In this document: positions 18,869 to 28,240 of the stretch, one piece after another | Layout: each line of letters begins with the position of its first letter | Position numbering within the stretch: the first letter of the stretch is position 1 | Assembly (NCBI RefSeq): GCF_014648995.1 | Contig: NZ_BMSE01000001.1 | Location: 868,001-932,000, forward strand | DNA length: 64,000 bases | Direction of reading: 5' to 3' | Origin: Streptomyces massasporeus | Lineage (GTDB): Bacteria > Actinomycetota > Actinomycetes > Streptomycetales > Streptomycetaceae | The notes under the pieces: model-generated | What the model saw: only the letters and a program-made list of their open reading frames with translations | Told to the model about the DNA's origin: nothing | Databases searched by the model: none | Translations under genes and position numbers: made by a program

Positions 18869-19786
18869 ATGCGCCGCGTCCGCTACGAATCCCGAGGCGG
18901 CCCCCTGTTCGTGGAGGAGGCGCCGCTCCCCCGGCCCGGCCCCGGAGAGCTGCTCGTGCGCGCGGAGGCGATCGGCGTGACGCTCCCGGTCGTCCGCAAG
19001 GTCACCGAGGCGGACGAACCCGTCCCGCTCGGCGGGGAGATCGCCGGCGAGGTCGTGGCCGTCGGCGAGGGCGTCTCGGACTTCGGCACCGGCGACCGGG
19101 TGACCGGACTCTGCTTCGGCCACGGCTACGCCGACTTCGCGCTGCTGCACGAGGCCATGGCCTCCCCGGTTCCGGCTCACGCGAGCGCCGTCGACGCGGT
19201 CGCCCTGGTCCGCAGCGGACTGGTCGCCCTCGGCGCCCTGGAGGCGGCCCGCCCCGAGCCGGGCGAGGCGGCCCTGGTCACCGCGGCCGCGAGCGGCGTC
19301 GGCCACCTGGCCCTGCAACTGGCCAGGACGCGCGGCGCCGGACGGGTCGTGGGAGCCGTCTCCGACCCGGCCAAGGCCGACTTCGTCCGGGGCCTCGGCG
19401 CCGACCACGTCATCACCTACGGCGACACCGGCTGGGGCACCCCGGTCGACTACGTCCTGGACGCGGTCGGCGGCGAGCTGCTCACGCCGGCCCTGCACGC
19501 GCTCGTCCCCGAGGGGCGGCTGGTGGCGTACAGCTCGGGCGGCGGCACCATCCAGGCGTACGACCTGCTCATGGACGCCAAGACGGTGATCGGATTCCAG
19601 ATGGCCCGTATCGCCCGCGGGAAGCCGGAGTTGTACGAGCAGTGGCGCGAGGAACTGTGGCGGTTGTTCGCCGCGGGAGAGCTCAGGCCGGTCGTGCACG
19701 GGGAGTTCGCCCTGGAGGACGCGGCCAAGGCGCACGGGGAGATCGAGGGGCGGTCCAACCTGGGCAAGGTCGTCCTGATCCCCTGA
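18869..19786 (+). CDS. Zinc-type alcohol dehydrogenase/quinone oxidoreductase family protein
   Basis: The 305-residue product is an MDR-superfamily enzyme: GroES-like N-terminus (PRPGPGELLVRAEAIGV, GGEIAGEVVAVGEGV), then NAD(P)-binding domain (GEAALVTAAASGVGHLALQLAR). The structural and catalytic zinc ligands are not evident, so it resembles QOR/enoyl-reductase types that reduce quinones or enones with NADPH. ATG 18869 is preceded by GGAGGTGCG; the longer frame from 18839 would start inside the operator region. Probably repressed by the adjacent MarR protein. Confidence 0.87.
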   Translation: MRRVRYESRGGPLFVEEAPLPRPGPGELLVRAEAIGVTLPVVRKVTEADEPVPLGGEIAGEVVAVGEGVSDFGTGDRVTGLCFGHGYADFALLHEAMASPVPAHASAVDAVALVRSGLVALGALEAARPEPGEAALVTAAASGVGHLALQLARTRGAGRVVGAVSDPAKADFVRGLGADHVITYGDTGWGTPVDYVLDAVGGELLTPALHALVPEGRLVAYSSGGGTIQAYDLLMDAKTVIGFQMARIARGKPELYEQWREELWRLFAAGELRPVVHGEFALEDAAKAHGEIEGRSNLGKVVLIP

Positions 19787-19850
19787 CGCACGCTTCTTGT
19801 GGGGGGTCTGTGAACCCAAGTACCGTCTGTGGCCCACACCTTGGACGTGG

Positions 19851-19874
19851 GATGTCCGGATGTCCGGATGTCCG
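19851..19874. repeat. Three tandem 8-bp units GATGTCCG
   Basis: Three perfect copies occur in the gap upstream of the sialidase gene, followed by a partial unit (GATGACAG). Confidence 0.9.
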
Positions 19875-19942
19875 GATGACAGCATGTCTTCTCCCATGCC
19901 CCGGTGGTCCAGCCGACAGACGCATGAAGGGCAGGTCGCACC

Positions 19943-21814
19943 ATGCCGTCAAGTCTTCGCGCACCTCTGAGATCCACCCTGACAGCCGCCGTCGCCGCCG
20001 GGGCGCTGCTCGCGCCCATGGCCCCGGCGCACAGCCAACCTGGCTCCGCATTACCGGAGTTCGACCAGCAGGTGCTCTTCAAGGCGTCCCAGGACCCGGG
20101 CTACGCCTGCTTCCGGATCCCCGCGATCGTGCGCACCACCAGCGGCACGTTGCTGGCGTTCGCCGAGGGCCGCGTCCTCAACTGCGGTGACGCGGCCGAC
20201 ATCGACATCGTCGTCAAGCGTTCCACCGACGGCGGCCGCACCTGGGGGCCGCTCCAGGTCGTCACCGAGGGCGCGGGCGACACCCACGGCAACCCGGCGC
20301 CGATCGTGGACCGCGGCACGGGCCGGATCCTGCTGGCCGAGACGTACAACACCGGCCGTACGGACGCCGGCAACTGCACCGTCCCCTGCGACCGCACCCC
20401 GCACCTGCAGTACAGCGACGACGACGGCCGGACCTGGTCAAAGCCGCGCGATCTGAGCGACGAGATCCTGCCCGAGCACTGGAACTCCTGGTACGCGACC
20501 GGTCCCGTGCACGGCATCCAGCTGACCCGCGGCAAGCACGCCGGGCGGCTGGTGTTCGGCGTCAACACCGAGACGTGGAACGGCAGCCGGGTCTCCGCCA
20601 ACCACGCGGCCCTCGTCGTCAGCGACGACGGCGGCGACTCCTGGCAGGTCGGCGCCACGGACACCTGGCCCATAGGGCAGGACGGCGTGTTCCGGCAGAA
20701 GCCGTCCGAGGTGACGCTCACCGAACGCGCCGACGGCGCCCTGCTCGTCAGCGGCCGGGAGCAGGACGGCACCGACCTGGGCCACCGCTCCCAGACCGTC
20801 AGCACGGACGGCGGCGGCAGCTTCGCGACGCCGTTCCGCGACCTCCCCGACCTGTACACCCCGCAGGTCCAGGGCGCGACCCTGCGCCTCGGCGACCGGA
20901 TGCTGCTGTCCGCTCCGGCCGACCCCGACCGCCGTCGCACGATGATGGTCCGCTCCTCCTACGACGGCGGGCGCACCTGGGAGAGCGTGGACCGGGGCAC
21001 GGTCGTCACCACGGACTGGTCCGGCTACTCCGACATGGCGGCCGTGGGCGGCACCACGGTGGGCCTGCTGTACGAGGGCGGCGCGGTCGACGCGCGCGAT
21101 GAGATCCGCTTCGCCCGCTTCACCGAGGACTGGCTGAAGCCGCGCCGGGGCGCCGACCCGACCACGCGCGACGCGGCGGCGGGCGCCAAGCCCGCGGCGG
21201 TGCTCGGCGGCGCCGGGCGCACGGCCGGTGTCCGCGGCGGTGCGCTGTCGTTCGACGGCACCGACGACGCCGTACGGCTGCCCTACCGGTCCCGGCTCCC
21301 GCTCGGCGAAGGGGACTTCACGGCCTCGCTGCACTTCCGCTACACGGCCGCGACCGGCGAACAGCCCTTCCTGTGGATGGGCGGCATCGGCACCACCCAG
21401 CCGCAGATCTGGCTGCGGGGCGAACCGGCGAGCAACCGGGTCCGGGGTCTGATCACCACCCGGTCGGGCGCGACGACCGTCAGGTCCGCCTCGGTGTCGA
21501 CCGACGGCGCCCGCAACGACGGCCGCTGGCACCATGTGGCCCTGCGCCGCGGCGGCGGGCGGTTGACGCTCTTCCTCGACGGCGAGGCGATCGGCACCGC
21601 GGACGTGCCGGGCTCGGTCAGCCGCAACTCCCCGTTCGGCGTGCACATCGGCCAGCGCATGGACAGCCGGGCGTTCCTCACGGGGGCGATCGACGACGTC
21701 CGGGTGTGGAACCGGGCCCTGAGCGACGAGGAGTTGGCCTCCGGCGCGTCGGGCGCGGCCTCCCGGGGCACGGTGCTGTGGCTCCCCATGGACCAGGTGA
21801 GCGGCAGCAACTAA
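19943..21814 (+). CDS. Secreted exo-alpha-sialidase with C-terminal LamG-like domain
   Basis: The 623-residue product has a Sec signal (residues 1 to about 31, ending APAHS). It has a six-bladed sialidase propeller with the FRIP motif (YACFRIPAIV) and four Asp-boxes of SxDxGxTW type (STDGGRTW, SDDDGRTW, SDDGGDSW, SYDGGRTW). From about residue 430 a concanavalin/LamG-like beta-sandwich follows (GALSFDGTDDAVRLPY, WHHVALRRGGGRLTLFLDG). It should release terminal sialic acids outside the cell. Codon 37 is TTA (20051-20053), suggesting bldA-dependent translation. It is 11 bp upstream of a membrane-anchored partner gene. Confidence 0.9.
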   Translation: MPSSLRAPLRSTLTAAVAAGALLAPMAPAHSQPGSALPEFDQQVLFKASQDPGYACFRIPAIVRTTSGTLLAFAEGRVLNCGDAADIDIVVKRSTDGGRTWGPLQVVTEGAGDTHGNPAPIVDRGTGRILLAETYNTGRTDAGNCTVPCDRTPHLQYSDDDGRTWSKPRDLSDEILPEHWNSWYATGPVHGIQLTRGKHAGRLVFGVNTETWNGSRVSANHAALVVSDDGGDSWQVGATDTWPIGQDGVFRQKPSEVTLTERADGALLVSGREQDGTDLGHRSQTVSTDGGGSFATPFRDLPDLYTPQVQGATLRLGDRMLLSAPADPDRRRTMMVRSSYDGGRTWESVDRGTVVTTDWSGYSDMAAVGGTTVGLLYEGGAVDARDEIRFARFTEDWLKPRRGADPTTRDAAAGAKPAAVLGGAGRTAGVRGGALSFDGTDDAVRLPYRSRLPLGEGDFTASLHFRYTAATGEQPFLWMGGIGTTQPQIWLRGEPASNRVRGLITTRSGATTVRSASVSTDGARNDGRWHHVALRRGGGRLTLFLDGEAIGTADVPGSVSRNSPFGVHIGQRMDSRAFLTGAIDDVRVWNRALSDEELASGASGAASRGTVLWLPMDQVSGSN

Positions 21815-21825
21815 CGTCACGGAAC

Positions 21826-23061
21826 GTGCCCGACGACTCAGGAGCAGCACGAGCACGACGGCGCACGGGAACCGGGATCGGCCTGCTGCTGGTCCTGGTC
21901 CTCGGCGCCGCACTGCTCATCGCCCTGCCCGACGACCACGGTTCGGACGACGACGCCTGTCAGGCGATCACCGTCGGCTCCTGGAAGACGGACGACGGCC
22001 TCACCGCGGAGTTCGCCCGCTACGGCGACGACGCGGGCCGCACGGACGACTGGACCGGCGGCGACGGCACCCACTCGGTGCGGCTGCCGGACGGCCGGGT
22101 GCTGTGGCTGTTCTCGGACACCTATCTGGGCCGGGTGTACGGCCCGCCCAACCCGCACGGCGAGTCCTACGCCTGGCGGGACGCCGGCACGCCGCTGGTG
22201 CGCAACTCGGCGGTGCTGATGCGCGACGGCCGGCTCGACACCACCCTGCCCGCCCCGCTGTTCGCCGACCCGGCACCGAACCGGTGGCGCTGGCCGGTCG
22301 CCGCCCGCGTCGAACCCCGCTCCCCCGGCTCCTCTGAACTGGTCGTCCGGGTGCTGCTGTGGGTGCGCACGGCAGGACAGGCCCCCTGGATCTACGGCGT
22401 GCCCACCGCCACCGAGGTCGCCACGCTGTCGCTGCCCGGCCTGCGCCTGGAGTCGATCGTCGAGGTGCTCGGCCAGCAGCTGGTCCCCGACCCCTCCCGG
22501 CGGGTGCTGTTCGGTACCACGCTGGTCGAGGAGGACGGCTGGACCTATGTGTTCGGCGGCGACGACGGCCGGGCCGCCTCCCGGCCCGCCTCGCACGCGT
22601 ACGCGGCCCGCGTGCCGGAGGGCGCGCTCGGCGATCCGTCGGCCTGGCAGTACTGGAGCGGCTCGGCGTGGGTGCCCGGCGCCCGTCCCCGGCCGGTGCT
22701 CGGGGACGGGCGGCGCAAGGGCGTGGGCAGCGCGTTCTCGGTCGTCCGGGAGGACGGCACGTACGTGCTGTTCACGATGGCCGCCGGCCCGAAGGGGCTG
22801 ACCACCGTCGCGTCCTACTGGGCCTGCTCGCCCGCCGGGCCGTGGCACGGTCCGGCGAAGGAGTTCAGCCCGCCGCTGCCCCAGGGACAGGTCGCCGCCT
22901 ACAACCCGCAGGCGCATCCGGTGCTGAGCGGCGACGGGCGGCTCGTGCTGAGCTACGACGTCAACTGGCTGGAGACGACGGGCGCCGCCGCGCAGCTCAG
23001 CCGGAACGTGTCCCTGTACCGACCACGGTTCGTGTCGTTGCGACTGACTGCGGCGCGTTGA
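21826..23061 (+). CDS. Membrane-anchored DUF4185-like beta-propeller protein
   Basis: The 411-residue product starts at GTG 21826, 11 bp after the sialidase stop. A short basic cytoplasmic end and one membrane helix (GIGLLLVLVLGAALLIAL, about residues 18-35) leave the rest outside. The exported part has propeller-like motifs (LPDGRVLWLFSDTYLG, YVFGGDD, YNPQAHPVLSGDGRLVLSYDVNW) typical of the DUF4185 group related to glycoside hydrolases. The function is unknown; co-transcription with the sialidase suggests glycan handling at the cell surface. Its last 65 bp overlap the convergent transporter gene. Confidence 0.72.
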   Translation: MPDDSGAARARRRTGTGIGLLLVLVLGAALLIALPDDHGSDDDACQAITVGSWKTDDGLTAEFARYGDDAGRTDDWTGGDGTHSVRLPDGRVLWLFSDTYLGRVYGPPNPHGESYAWRDAGTPLVRNSAVLMRDGRLDTTLPAPLFADPAPNRWRWPVAARVEPRSPGSSELVVRVLLWVRTAGQAPWIYGVPTATEVATLSLPGLRLESIVEVLGQQLVPDPSRRVLFGTTLVEEDGWTYVFGGDDGRAASRPASHAYAARVPEGALGDPSAWQYWSGSAWVPGARPRPVLGDGRRKGVGSAFSVVREDGTYVLFTMAAGPKGLTTVASYWACSPAGPWHGPAKEFSPPLPQGQVAAYNPQAHPVLSGDGRLVLSYDVNWLETTGAAAQLSRNVSLYRPRFVSLRLTAAR

Positions 23062-24037
23062 CCTCCGCCGCCGCTTCCCGGGCGCGCCGCTTCGCGATCA
23101 CCGCGCACACGATCAGCTGCATCTGGTGGAAGAGCATCAGCGGCAGCACGGCCAGCGCCGCCTGCGCGCCGAACAGGACGCTCGCCATGGGCAGCCCGGC
23201 CGCCAGGGACTTCTTCGAGCCGGCGAACTGGATCGCGATGCGGTCCGCCCGGCCGAAGCGCAGCGCCTTGCCGCCGTACCAGGTCAGCAGCAGCATCACG
23301 GCGAGGATCACGGCCTCGACGACGACCAGGCCGCCGAGCCGGGCGGGGCTGACCTGGTGCCAGATGCCCTGGACCATGCCCGCGCTGAACGCGGTGTAGA
23401 CGACGAGCAGGATCGAGCCGCGGTCCACCAGGGCGAGGACCTTCTTCCGGCGAGTGACGAAGCCGCCGATCCAGCGGCGCAGCAACTGCCCGGCGAGGAA
23501 CGGCACCAGCAGTTGCAGCACGATCTTCAGCAGTGAATCGGCGGAGAAGCCGCCGCCGTTGCCGCCGAGCAGCGAGGCCGCGAGCAGGGGGGTGGCGACG
23601 ATGCCGACGAGGGAGGAGAAGGAGCCCGCGCAGATCGCGGCGGGCACGTTGCCGCGGGCCATCGAGGTGAAGGCGATCGACGACTGCACGGTCGACGGGA
23701 CGAGCGTGAGGAAGAGCAGGCCCTGGTAGAGCGGATGCGTCAGGATCACCGGCACCAGCCCGCGGGCCGCGAGCCCGAGCAGCGGGAAGACCAGGAAGGT
23801 GCAGGCCAGGACCGTGACGTGGAGCCGCCAGTGGCGCAGCCCGTCGAGCGCCTCACGGGTGGACAGCCGGGCCCCGTACAGGAAGAAGAGGAGGGCGACC
23901 GCCGCCGTGGAGGCACCGGAGGCGACCTCCGCGGCCGACCCGCGTGCCGGGAACAGCGCGGCGAGGCCCACCGTCCCGAGGAGCAGCAGGATGTAGGGGT
24001 CGATCGGCATCCAGCTCGGCCAGCGCAGGCGTTTCAC
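22997..24037 (-). CDS. Bile acid:sodium symporter-family (SBF-like) transporter
   Basis: The 346-residue product has about nine or ten membrane helices and SBF/BASS-like motifs: YGARLSTREALDGLRHWR, LTLVPSTVQSSIAFTSMARGNVPAAICAGSFSSLVG and QFAGSKKSLAAGLPMA. It most resembles the YfeH-type subgroup with unidentified substrates. GTG 24037 is chosen because GGAG lies close upstream; an ATG at 24094 would add 19 polar residues. The last 24 or so residues extend beyond the conserved core and their codons overlap the neighbouring gene. Divergent from a LysR regulator. Confidence 0.85.
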   Translation of the reverse strand: MKRLRWPSWMPIDPYILLLLGTVGLAALFPARGSAAEVASGASTAAVALLFFLYGARLSTREALDGLRHWRLHVTVLACTFLVFPLLGLAARGLVPVILTHPLYQGLLFLTLVPSTVQSSIAFTSMARGNVPAAICAGSFSSLVGIVATPLLAASLLGGNGGGFSADSLLKIVLQLLVPFLAGQLLRRWIGGFVTRRKKVLALVDRGSILLVVYTAFSAGMVQGIWHQVSPARLGGLVVVEAVILAVMLLLTWYGGKALRFGRADRIAIQFAGSKKSLAAGLPMASVLFGAQAALAVLPLMLFHQMQLIVCAVIAKRRAREAAAEVNAPQSVATTRTVVGTGTRSG

Positions 24038-24146
24038 GGTGCTCCACTTGCTTGGTACTTCGGTCGGTCCGGAGCCGCAGCGGCCCCCTTCCATCCTGCT
24101 CCCCGCTCCGGCGATCGGGAATCCCGTATACGGCTCTCACTGTCAT

Positions 24147-24165
24147 CACGTTTCGCGATAACGTG
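24147..24165. promoter_or_regulatory. Inverted repeat next to the LysR gene start
   Basis: CACGTT (24147-24152) and AACGTG (24160-24165) are perfect 6-bp arms around 7 bp, immediately before the GGGAGG ribosome site of the LysR gene. A LysR autoregulatory/activation site in the divergent promoter is the likeliest reading. Confidence 0.4.
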
Positions 24166-24171
24166 GGAGGC

Positions 24172-25050
24172 ATGTACGACCCGTCCCATCTGCGCACGTT
24201 CCTGTCGGTGGCGCAGACGCTGAGCTTCACGCAGGCCGCGCGGCGGCTCGGGCTGCGGCAGTCAACGGTCAGCCAGCACGTGCGGCGGCTGGAGGACGCC
24301 GCCGGGCGCACGCTGTTCACCCGGGACACGCACTCCGTGGAGCTGACGGAGGACGGCGAGGCCATGCTCGGCTTCGCGCGCCGGATCCTGGAGGTGCACG
24401 AGCAGGCGGCGGCGTTCTTCACGGGTACCCGGTTGCGCGGGCGGCTGCGCTTCGGCGCCTCGGAGGACTTCGTGCTGACCCGGCTGCCCGAGATCCTGGA
24501 GGGCTTCCGGCACGAGCATCCGGAGGTCGACCTGGAGCTGACGGTCGAGCTGTCGGGCACGCTGCACGAGCAGCTGGCCGCCGGGAAGCTGGACCTCGTC
24601 CTGGCCAAGCGGCGCCCCGAGGACCCGCGGGGCGAGCTGGTCCGGCACGACCGGCTGGTGTGGATCGGCGCGGAGCGGCTCCGGCTCGACCCGGACCGCC
24701 CGGTGCCGCTCATCGTCTACCCGCCGCCGGGCATCACCCGCGCGCTCGCCCTGGAGGCCCTGGAGCGGCAGGGCCGGGACTGGCGCGTGGTGTGCACCAG
24801 CGGCAGCCTCAACGGTCTGGTCGCGGCGGCCCGGGCCGGTCTCGGGGTGATGGCCCACTCCCGGGGTCTCATCCCGCCGGGACTGGTCCGGGTCCCGGAC
24901 CGGGCGGGGCTGCCGGAGCTGGGGCAGGTCGACTTCGTTCTCGTCCACGGCCGGCGCCGGCCCTCCGCCCAGGGCGCGGCGGACGCCCTGGCGGCGGCGA
25001 TCCTGGCAGGCGGGGACCGTCTGCACCGCAGCGAGCGCAAGGGGCTGTGA
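24172..25050 (+). CDS. LysR-family transcriptional regulator
   Basis: The 292-residue product has the standard N-terminal winged helix-turn-helix (LRTFLSVAQTLSFTQAARRLGLRQSTVSQHVRRLE) and a C-terminal substrate-binding fold (GRLRFGASEDFVLTRLPEILEGFRHEHPEVDLEL). The ATG follows GGGAGG by one base and is the only sensible start. Divergent from the SBF-type transporter gene, which it probably controls. Confidence 0.9.
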   Translation: MYDPSHLRTFLSVAQTLSFTQAARRLGLRQSTVSQHVRRLEDAAGRTLFTRDTHSVELTEDGEAMLGFARRILEVHEQAAAFFTGTRLRGRLRFGASEDFVLTRLPEILEGFRHEHPEVDLELTVELSGTLHEQLAAGKLDLVLAKRRPEDPRGELVRHDRLVWIGAERLRLDPDRPVPLIVYPPPGITRALALEALERQGRDWRVVCTSGSLNGLVAAARAGLGVMAHSRGLIPPGLVRVPDRAGLPELGQVDFVLVHGRRRPSAQGAADALAAAILAGGDRLHRSERKGL

Positions 25051-25350
25051 CGAAGCGGAGTGACAGAATCCGCCGCCGTCCCGCTGACAGAGGAGACCCT
25101 GCTCGACGACGCGTCGCGACGCGCCCGGACTCGTACAGATTCGGTGGAGATTACGGCACCGAAACTTACTCAACCGTCAGGATTGTGTCCGACCCTTCCC
25201 CATGTGAGCGCTTTTTCCCTGGCTGACCAGCGCATACGAGAGGGCCGCTCGCCTTCGTACCCCCTCCCGCCCCCTGGCCGGTTGGGGTAGCTTTCACGGC
25301 GCTGTGCGGGGCGTCACTCGACTGAAGCGCTGAGGAGCGGGGAGCGGGGT
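25051..25350. other. 300-bp intergenic region upstream of the acyl-CoA ligase
   Basis: No gene, RNA or strong repeat is visible. It presumably holds the promoter of the acyl-CoA ligase. A TGAAGCGCTGA sequence near 25322 has a symmetrical AGCGCT core but its meaning is unclear. Confidence 0.4.
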
Positions 25351-27177
25351 TTGCGCGAGTTTTCCAACCCTCCGTTGGCGTTGGCACCTCCGGTGGGCGG
25401 GCTGGCCGACGTGGTCTTCCAGCATGCCCAGGAGGACCCGCTGCACATCGCGCTGGGCCGCAAGGACGACGAGGGGCAGTGGCGGGATGTCACGGCCGCC
25501 GAGTTCCGCGACGAGGTGCTCGCCCTGGCCAAGGGTCTGCTGGCGAGCGGCATCCGGTTCGGCGACCGGGTCGCGATCATGTCCCGTACGCGCTACGAGT
25601 GGACCCTCTTCGACTACGCGCTGTGGACGATCGGCGCCCAGGTCGTGCCGGTCTACCCGACGTCCTCGGCCGAGCAGTGCTTCTGGATGCTGTACGACGC
25701 CGAGGTGACGGCCGCGGTCGTGGAGCACGAGGACCACGCCATGACGATCGCCACCGTCATCGACCGGCTGCCCCAGCTGCGCCGCCTGTGGCAGCTCGAC
25801 TCCGGGGCCGTGCACGAGCTGTACGACGCGGGCGCGCATCTCGACGACGAGGTGGTGCACCGCCACCGGCAGGCCGTCACACCCGACTCGGTCGCCACGA
25901 TCATCTACACCTCGGGCACCACCGGCCGCCCCAAGGGCTGCGTCATCACGCACGGCAACTTCATGTACGAGGCGGACACCGTCATCGAGCGCTGGGAGCC
26001 GGTGTTCCACTCCAAGCGCGGCGACGAGGCGGCGACCCTGCTGTTCCTGCCGCTCGCGCACGTCTTCGGGCGCATGGTCCAGGTCGCCGGGATCCGCGGC
26101 AAGGTCAAGTTCGGCCATCAGCCGCAGCTCAACGCGGCGGCCCTGCTGCCGGACCTGGCCGCGTTCAAGCCGACGTTCTTCCTGGCCGTGCCGTACATCT
26201 TCGAGAAGGTGTTCAACGCGGCCCGACGCAAGGCCGAGAAGGAGGGCCGCTCCGGCCCCTTCGAGAAGGCCGTCGACATCGCCATCAAGTACGCGGACGC
26301 GATGGAGGCCAAGGCCTGGGGCACCGGCCCCGGACCGTCGGCGGGCCTGCGGATGCAGCACCAGCTGTTCGACAAGCTCGTCTACACCAAGATCCGCTCC
26401 GCGATGGGCGGCCGCATCAAGCACGCCATGTCCGGCGGCTCGGCGATGGACCGCCGGCTCGGGCTGTTCTTCGCCGGGGCGGGCGTGCACATCTACGAGG
26501 GCTACGGCCTGACGGAGACCACCGCCGCCGCGACCGCCAACCCGCCCGGGCGCACCCGCTTCGGCACGGTCGGGCAGCCCATTCCCGGCATGACCGTGCA
26601 CATCGCGGACGACGGCGAGATCTGGCTGCACGGCGAGAACGTCTTCCAGGGATACCTGAACAACCAGAAGGCCACCGACGCGACCCTGCACGACGGCTGG
26701 CTCGCCACCGGTGACCTCGGCGCGCTGGACGAGGACGGCTTCCTCACCATCACCGGCCGCAAGAAGGAGATCCTGGTCACATCCGGCGGCAAGAGTGTGT
26801 CGCCCGGTGTGCTGGAGGAACGCGTCCGGGACCACCCGCTGGTCAACCAGTGCATCGTCGTCGGCAACGACCGCCCGTACATCGCCGCCCTGGTCACCCT
26901 CGACCAGGAGGCCGTGGAGCACTGGCTGGCCATGCGGGCCAAGCCGCAGATGTCCCCCGCGGAACTGGTGCGCGACGCGGATCTGGAGACGGAGGTGCGC
27001 CGCGCGGTGGTCGCCGCCAACACCCTCGTCTCGCAGGCCGAGTCGATCCGCACCTTCCGGATACTCGCCCAGCCGTTCACCGAGGAGCACGGGCTGCTGA
27101 CCCCGTCCCTGAAGCTGAAGCGGAAGGCGATCGAGAAGGCGTACGAGAACGAGGTCGAAGCGCTGTACCGGGCGTGA
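25351..27177 (+). CDS. Long-chain fatty acid-CoA ligase (FadD15-like AMP-forming synthetase)
   Basis: The 608-residue product is full length for the long-chain acyl-CoA synthetase family. It has the phosphate-binding loop YTSGTTGRPKG (about residues 186-196), YEGYGLTETT, the adenylate motif DGWLATGDLGALDEDGFLTITGRKKE and a C-terminal lysine domain (LTPSLKLKRKAIEKAYENEV). It activates fatty acids to acyl-CoA with ATP. The start is a TTG at 25351 preceded by GAGCGGGG; alternatives downstream would trim the conserved N-terminus. Transcribed alone. Confidence 0.9.
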   Translation: MREFSNPPLALAPPVGGLADVVFQHAQEDPLHIALGRKDDEGQWRDVTAAEFRDEVLALAKGLLASGIRFGDRVAIMSRTRYEWTLFDYALWTIGAQVVPVYPTSSAEQCFWMLYDAEVTAAVVEHEDHAMTIATVIDRLPQLRRLWQLDSGAVHELYDAGAHLDDEVVHRHRQAVTPDSVATIIYTSGTTGRPKGCVITHGNFMYEADTVIERWEPVFHSKRGDEAATLLFLPLAHVFGRMVQVAGIRGKVKFGHQPQLNAAALLPDLAAFKPTFFLAVPYIFEKVFNAARRKAEKEGRSGPFEKAVDIAIKYADAMEAKAWGTGPGPSAGLRMQHQLFDKLVYTKIRSAMGGRIKHAMSGGSAMDRRLGLFFAGAGVHIYEGYGLTETTAAATANPPGRTRFGTVGQPIPGMTVHIADDGEIWLHGENVFQGYLNNQKATDATLHDGWLATGDLGALDEDGFLTITGRKKEILVTSGGKSVSPGVLEERVRDHPLVNQCIVVGNDRPYIAALVTLDQEAVEHWLAMRAKPQMSPAELVRDADLETEVRRAVVAANTLVSQAESIRTFRILAQPFTEEHGLLTPSLKLKRKAIEKAYENEVEALYRA

Positions 27178-27292
27178 CGTCCGCCTCGCGGGGCAGGTGT
27201 GGTTCAGGAATCTCCCGTCAGGAATGCATCACCGCCCGTGATCGTTGACGATGGGTAGTACACCTGACCACTTACCGAAGGATCGAGAGCTC

Positions 27293-28126
27293 GTGAGCAA
27301 GGTCCCCCCGATCATCCTGAACAACGGCGTCGAGATGCCCCAGCTGGGCTTCGGCGTCTGGCAGGTGCCGGACGACGAGGCCGAGAAGGCCGTCGCGACG
27401 GCGCTGGAGGCCGGGTACCGCAGCATCGACACAGCGGCGATCTACGGCAACGAGGAGGGCACCGGCAAGGCCATCGCCGGCTCCGGCGTCCCCCGCGAGG
27501 AGCTCTTCGTCACCACGAAGCTCTGGAACGCCGACCAGGGGTACGACTCCACGCTGCGCGCCTTCGACACGTCGCTGGAGAAGCTCGGCCTGGACTTCGT
27601 CGACCTGTACCTGATCCACTGGCCGACGCCGGAACGCGGTCTGTACGTCGACACCTACAAGGCGTTCGAGAAGCTGCACGCCGACGGCCGGATCAAGGCC
27701 ATCGGCGTCTCCAACTTCCTTCCCGAGCACCTGCAGAAGCTGATCGGTGAGACGTCGGTCGTCCCGGCGGTGAACCAGATCGAGCTGCACCCGCATCTGC
27801 AGCAGGGCGCCTCCCGCGCGTACCACGCGGAGCAGGGCATCGCCACGGAGGCCTGGTCGCCGCTCGGCCAGGGCAAGGGACTGCTGGAGGTCCCGGCGAT
27901 CGTCGCCATCGCCCGCAAGCACGAGCGCACCCCGGCCCAGGTCGTGCTGCGCTGGCACATCCAGCTGGGCAACGTGGTGATCCCGAAGTCCGTGACGCCG
28001 TCGCGGATCAAGGAGAACATCGAGGTCTTCGACTTCAGCCTCGACGACGAGGACCTGGCCGCGATCAGCGCCCTGAACGAGGACCGCCGCATCGGCCCGG
28101 ACCCTGCGGAGTTCAACGGCGCCTGA
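27293..28126 (+). CDS. Aldo/keto reductase
   Basis: The 277-residue product has a complete AKR barrel with catalytic Asp46 and Tyr51 (SIDTAAIYGNE), Lys76 (VTTKLWN) and His109 (LIHWP). It also has the NADPH-binding C-terminal IPKSVTPSRIKENIEVFDFSL. It is close to the 2,5-diketo-gluconate reductase-like actinobacterial group. GTG 27293 gives the family-typical start SKVPPIILNNGVEMP; an ATG at 27251 and a TTG at 27245 lack ribosome sites. A strong bidirectional terminator follows. Confidence 0.88.
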   Translation: MSKVPPIILNNGVEMPQLGFGVWQVPDDEAEKAVATALEAGYRSIDTAAIYGNEEGTGKAIAGSGVPREELFVTTKLWNADQGYDSTLRAFDTSLEKLGLDFVDLYLIHWPTPERGLYVDTYKAFEKLHADGRIKAIGVSNFLPEHLQKLIGETSVVPAVNQIELHPHLQQGASRAYHAEQGIATEAWSPLGQGKGLLEVPAIVAIARKHERTPAQVVLRWHIQLGNVVIPKSVTPSRIKENIEVFDFSLDDEDLAAISALNEDRRIGPDPAEFNGA

Positions 28127-28176
28127 GCCCTACCGGCGGCGCCCGGGTCCGGAATCCCTTACAGGGCCGGAGCACC

Positions 28177-28228
28177 GACAGCGCCCCGGCCCGGAGCCCC
28201 TTCGTGGGGCCCGGGCCGGGGCGCTGTC
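28177..28228. terminator. Very strong bidirectional terminator
   Basis: Arms 28177-28194 and 28211-28228 pair over 18 bp without mismatch, and an inner GCCCC/GGGGC stem continues after one bulged base, closing on a TTCGT loop. It separates the convergent aldo/keto reductase and short-chain dehydrogenase genes. Confidence 0.85.
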
Positions 28229-28240
28229 GTGTCCGCCGTC

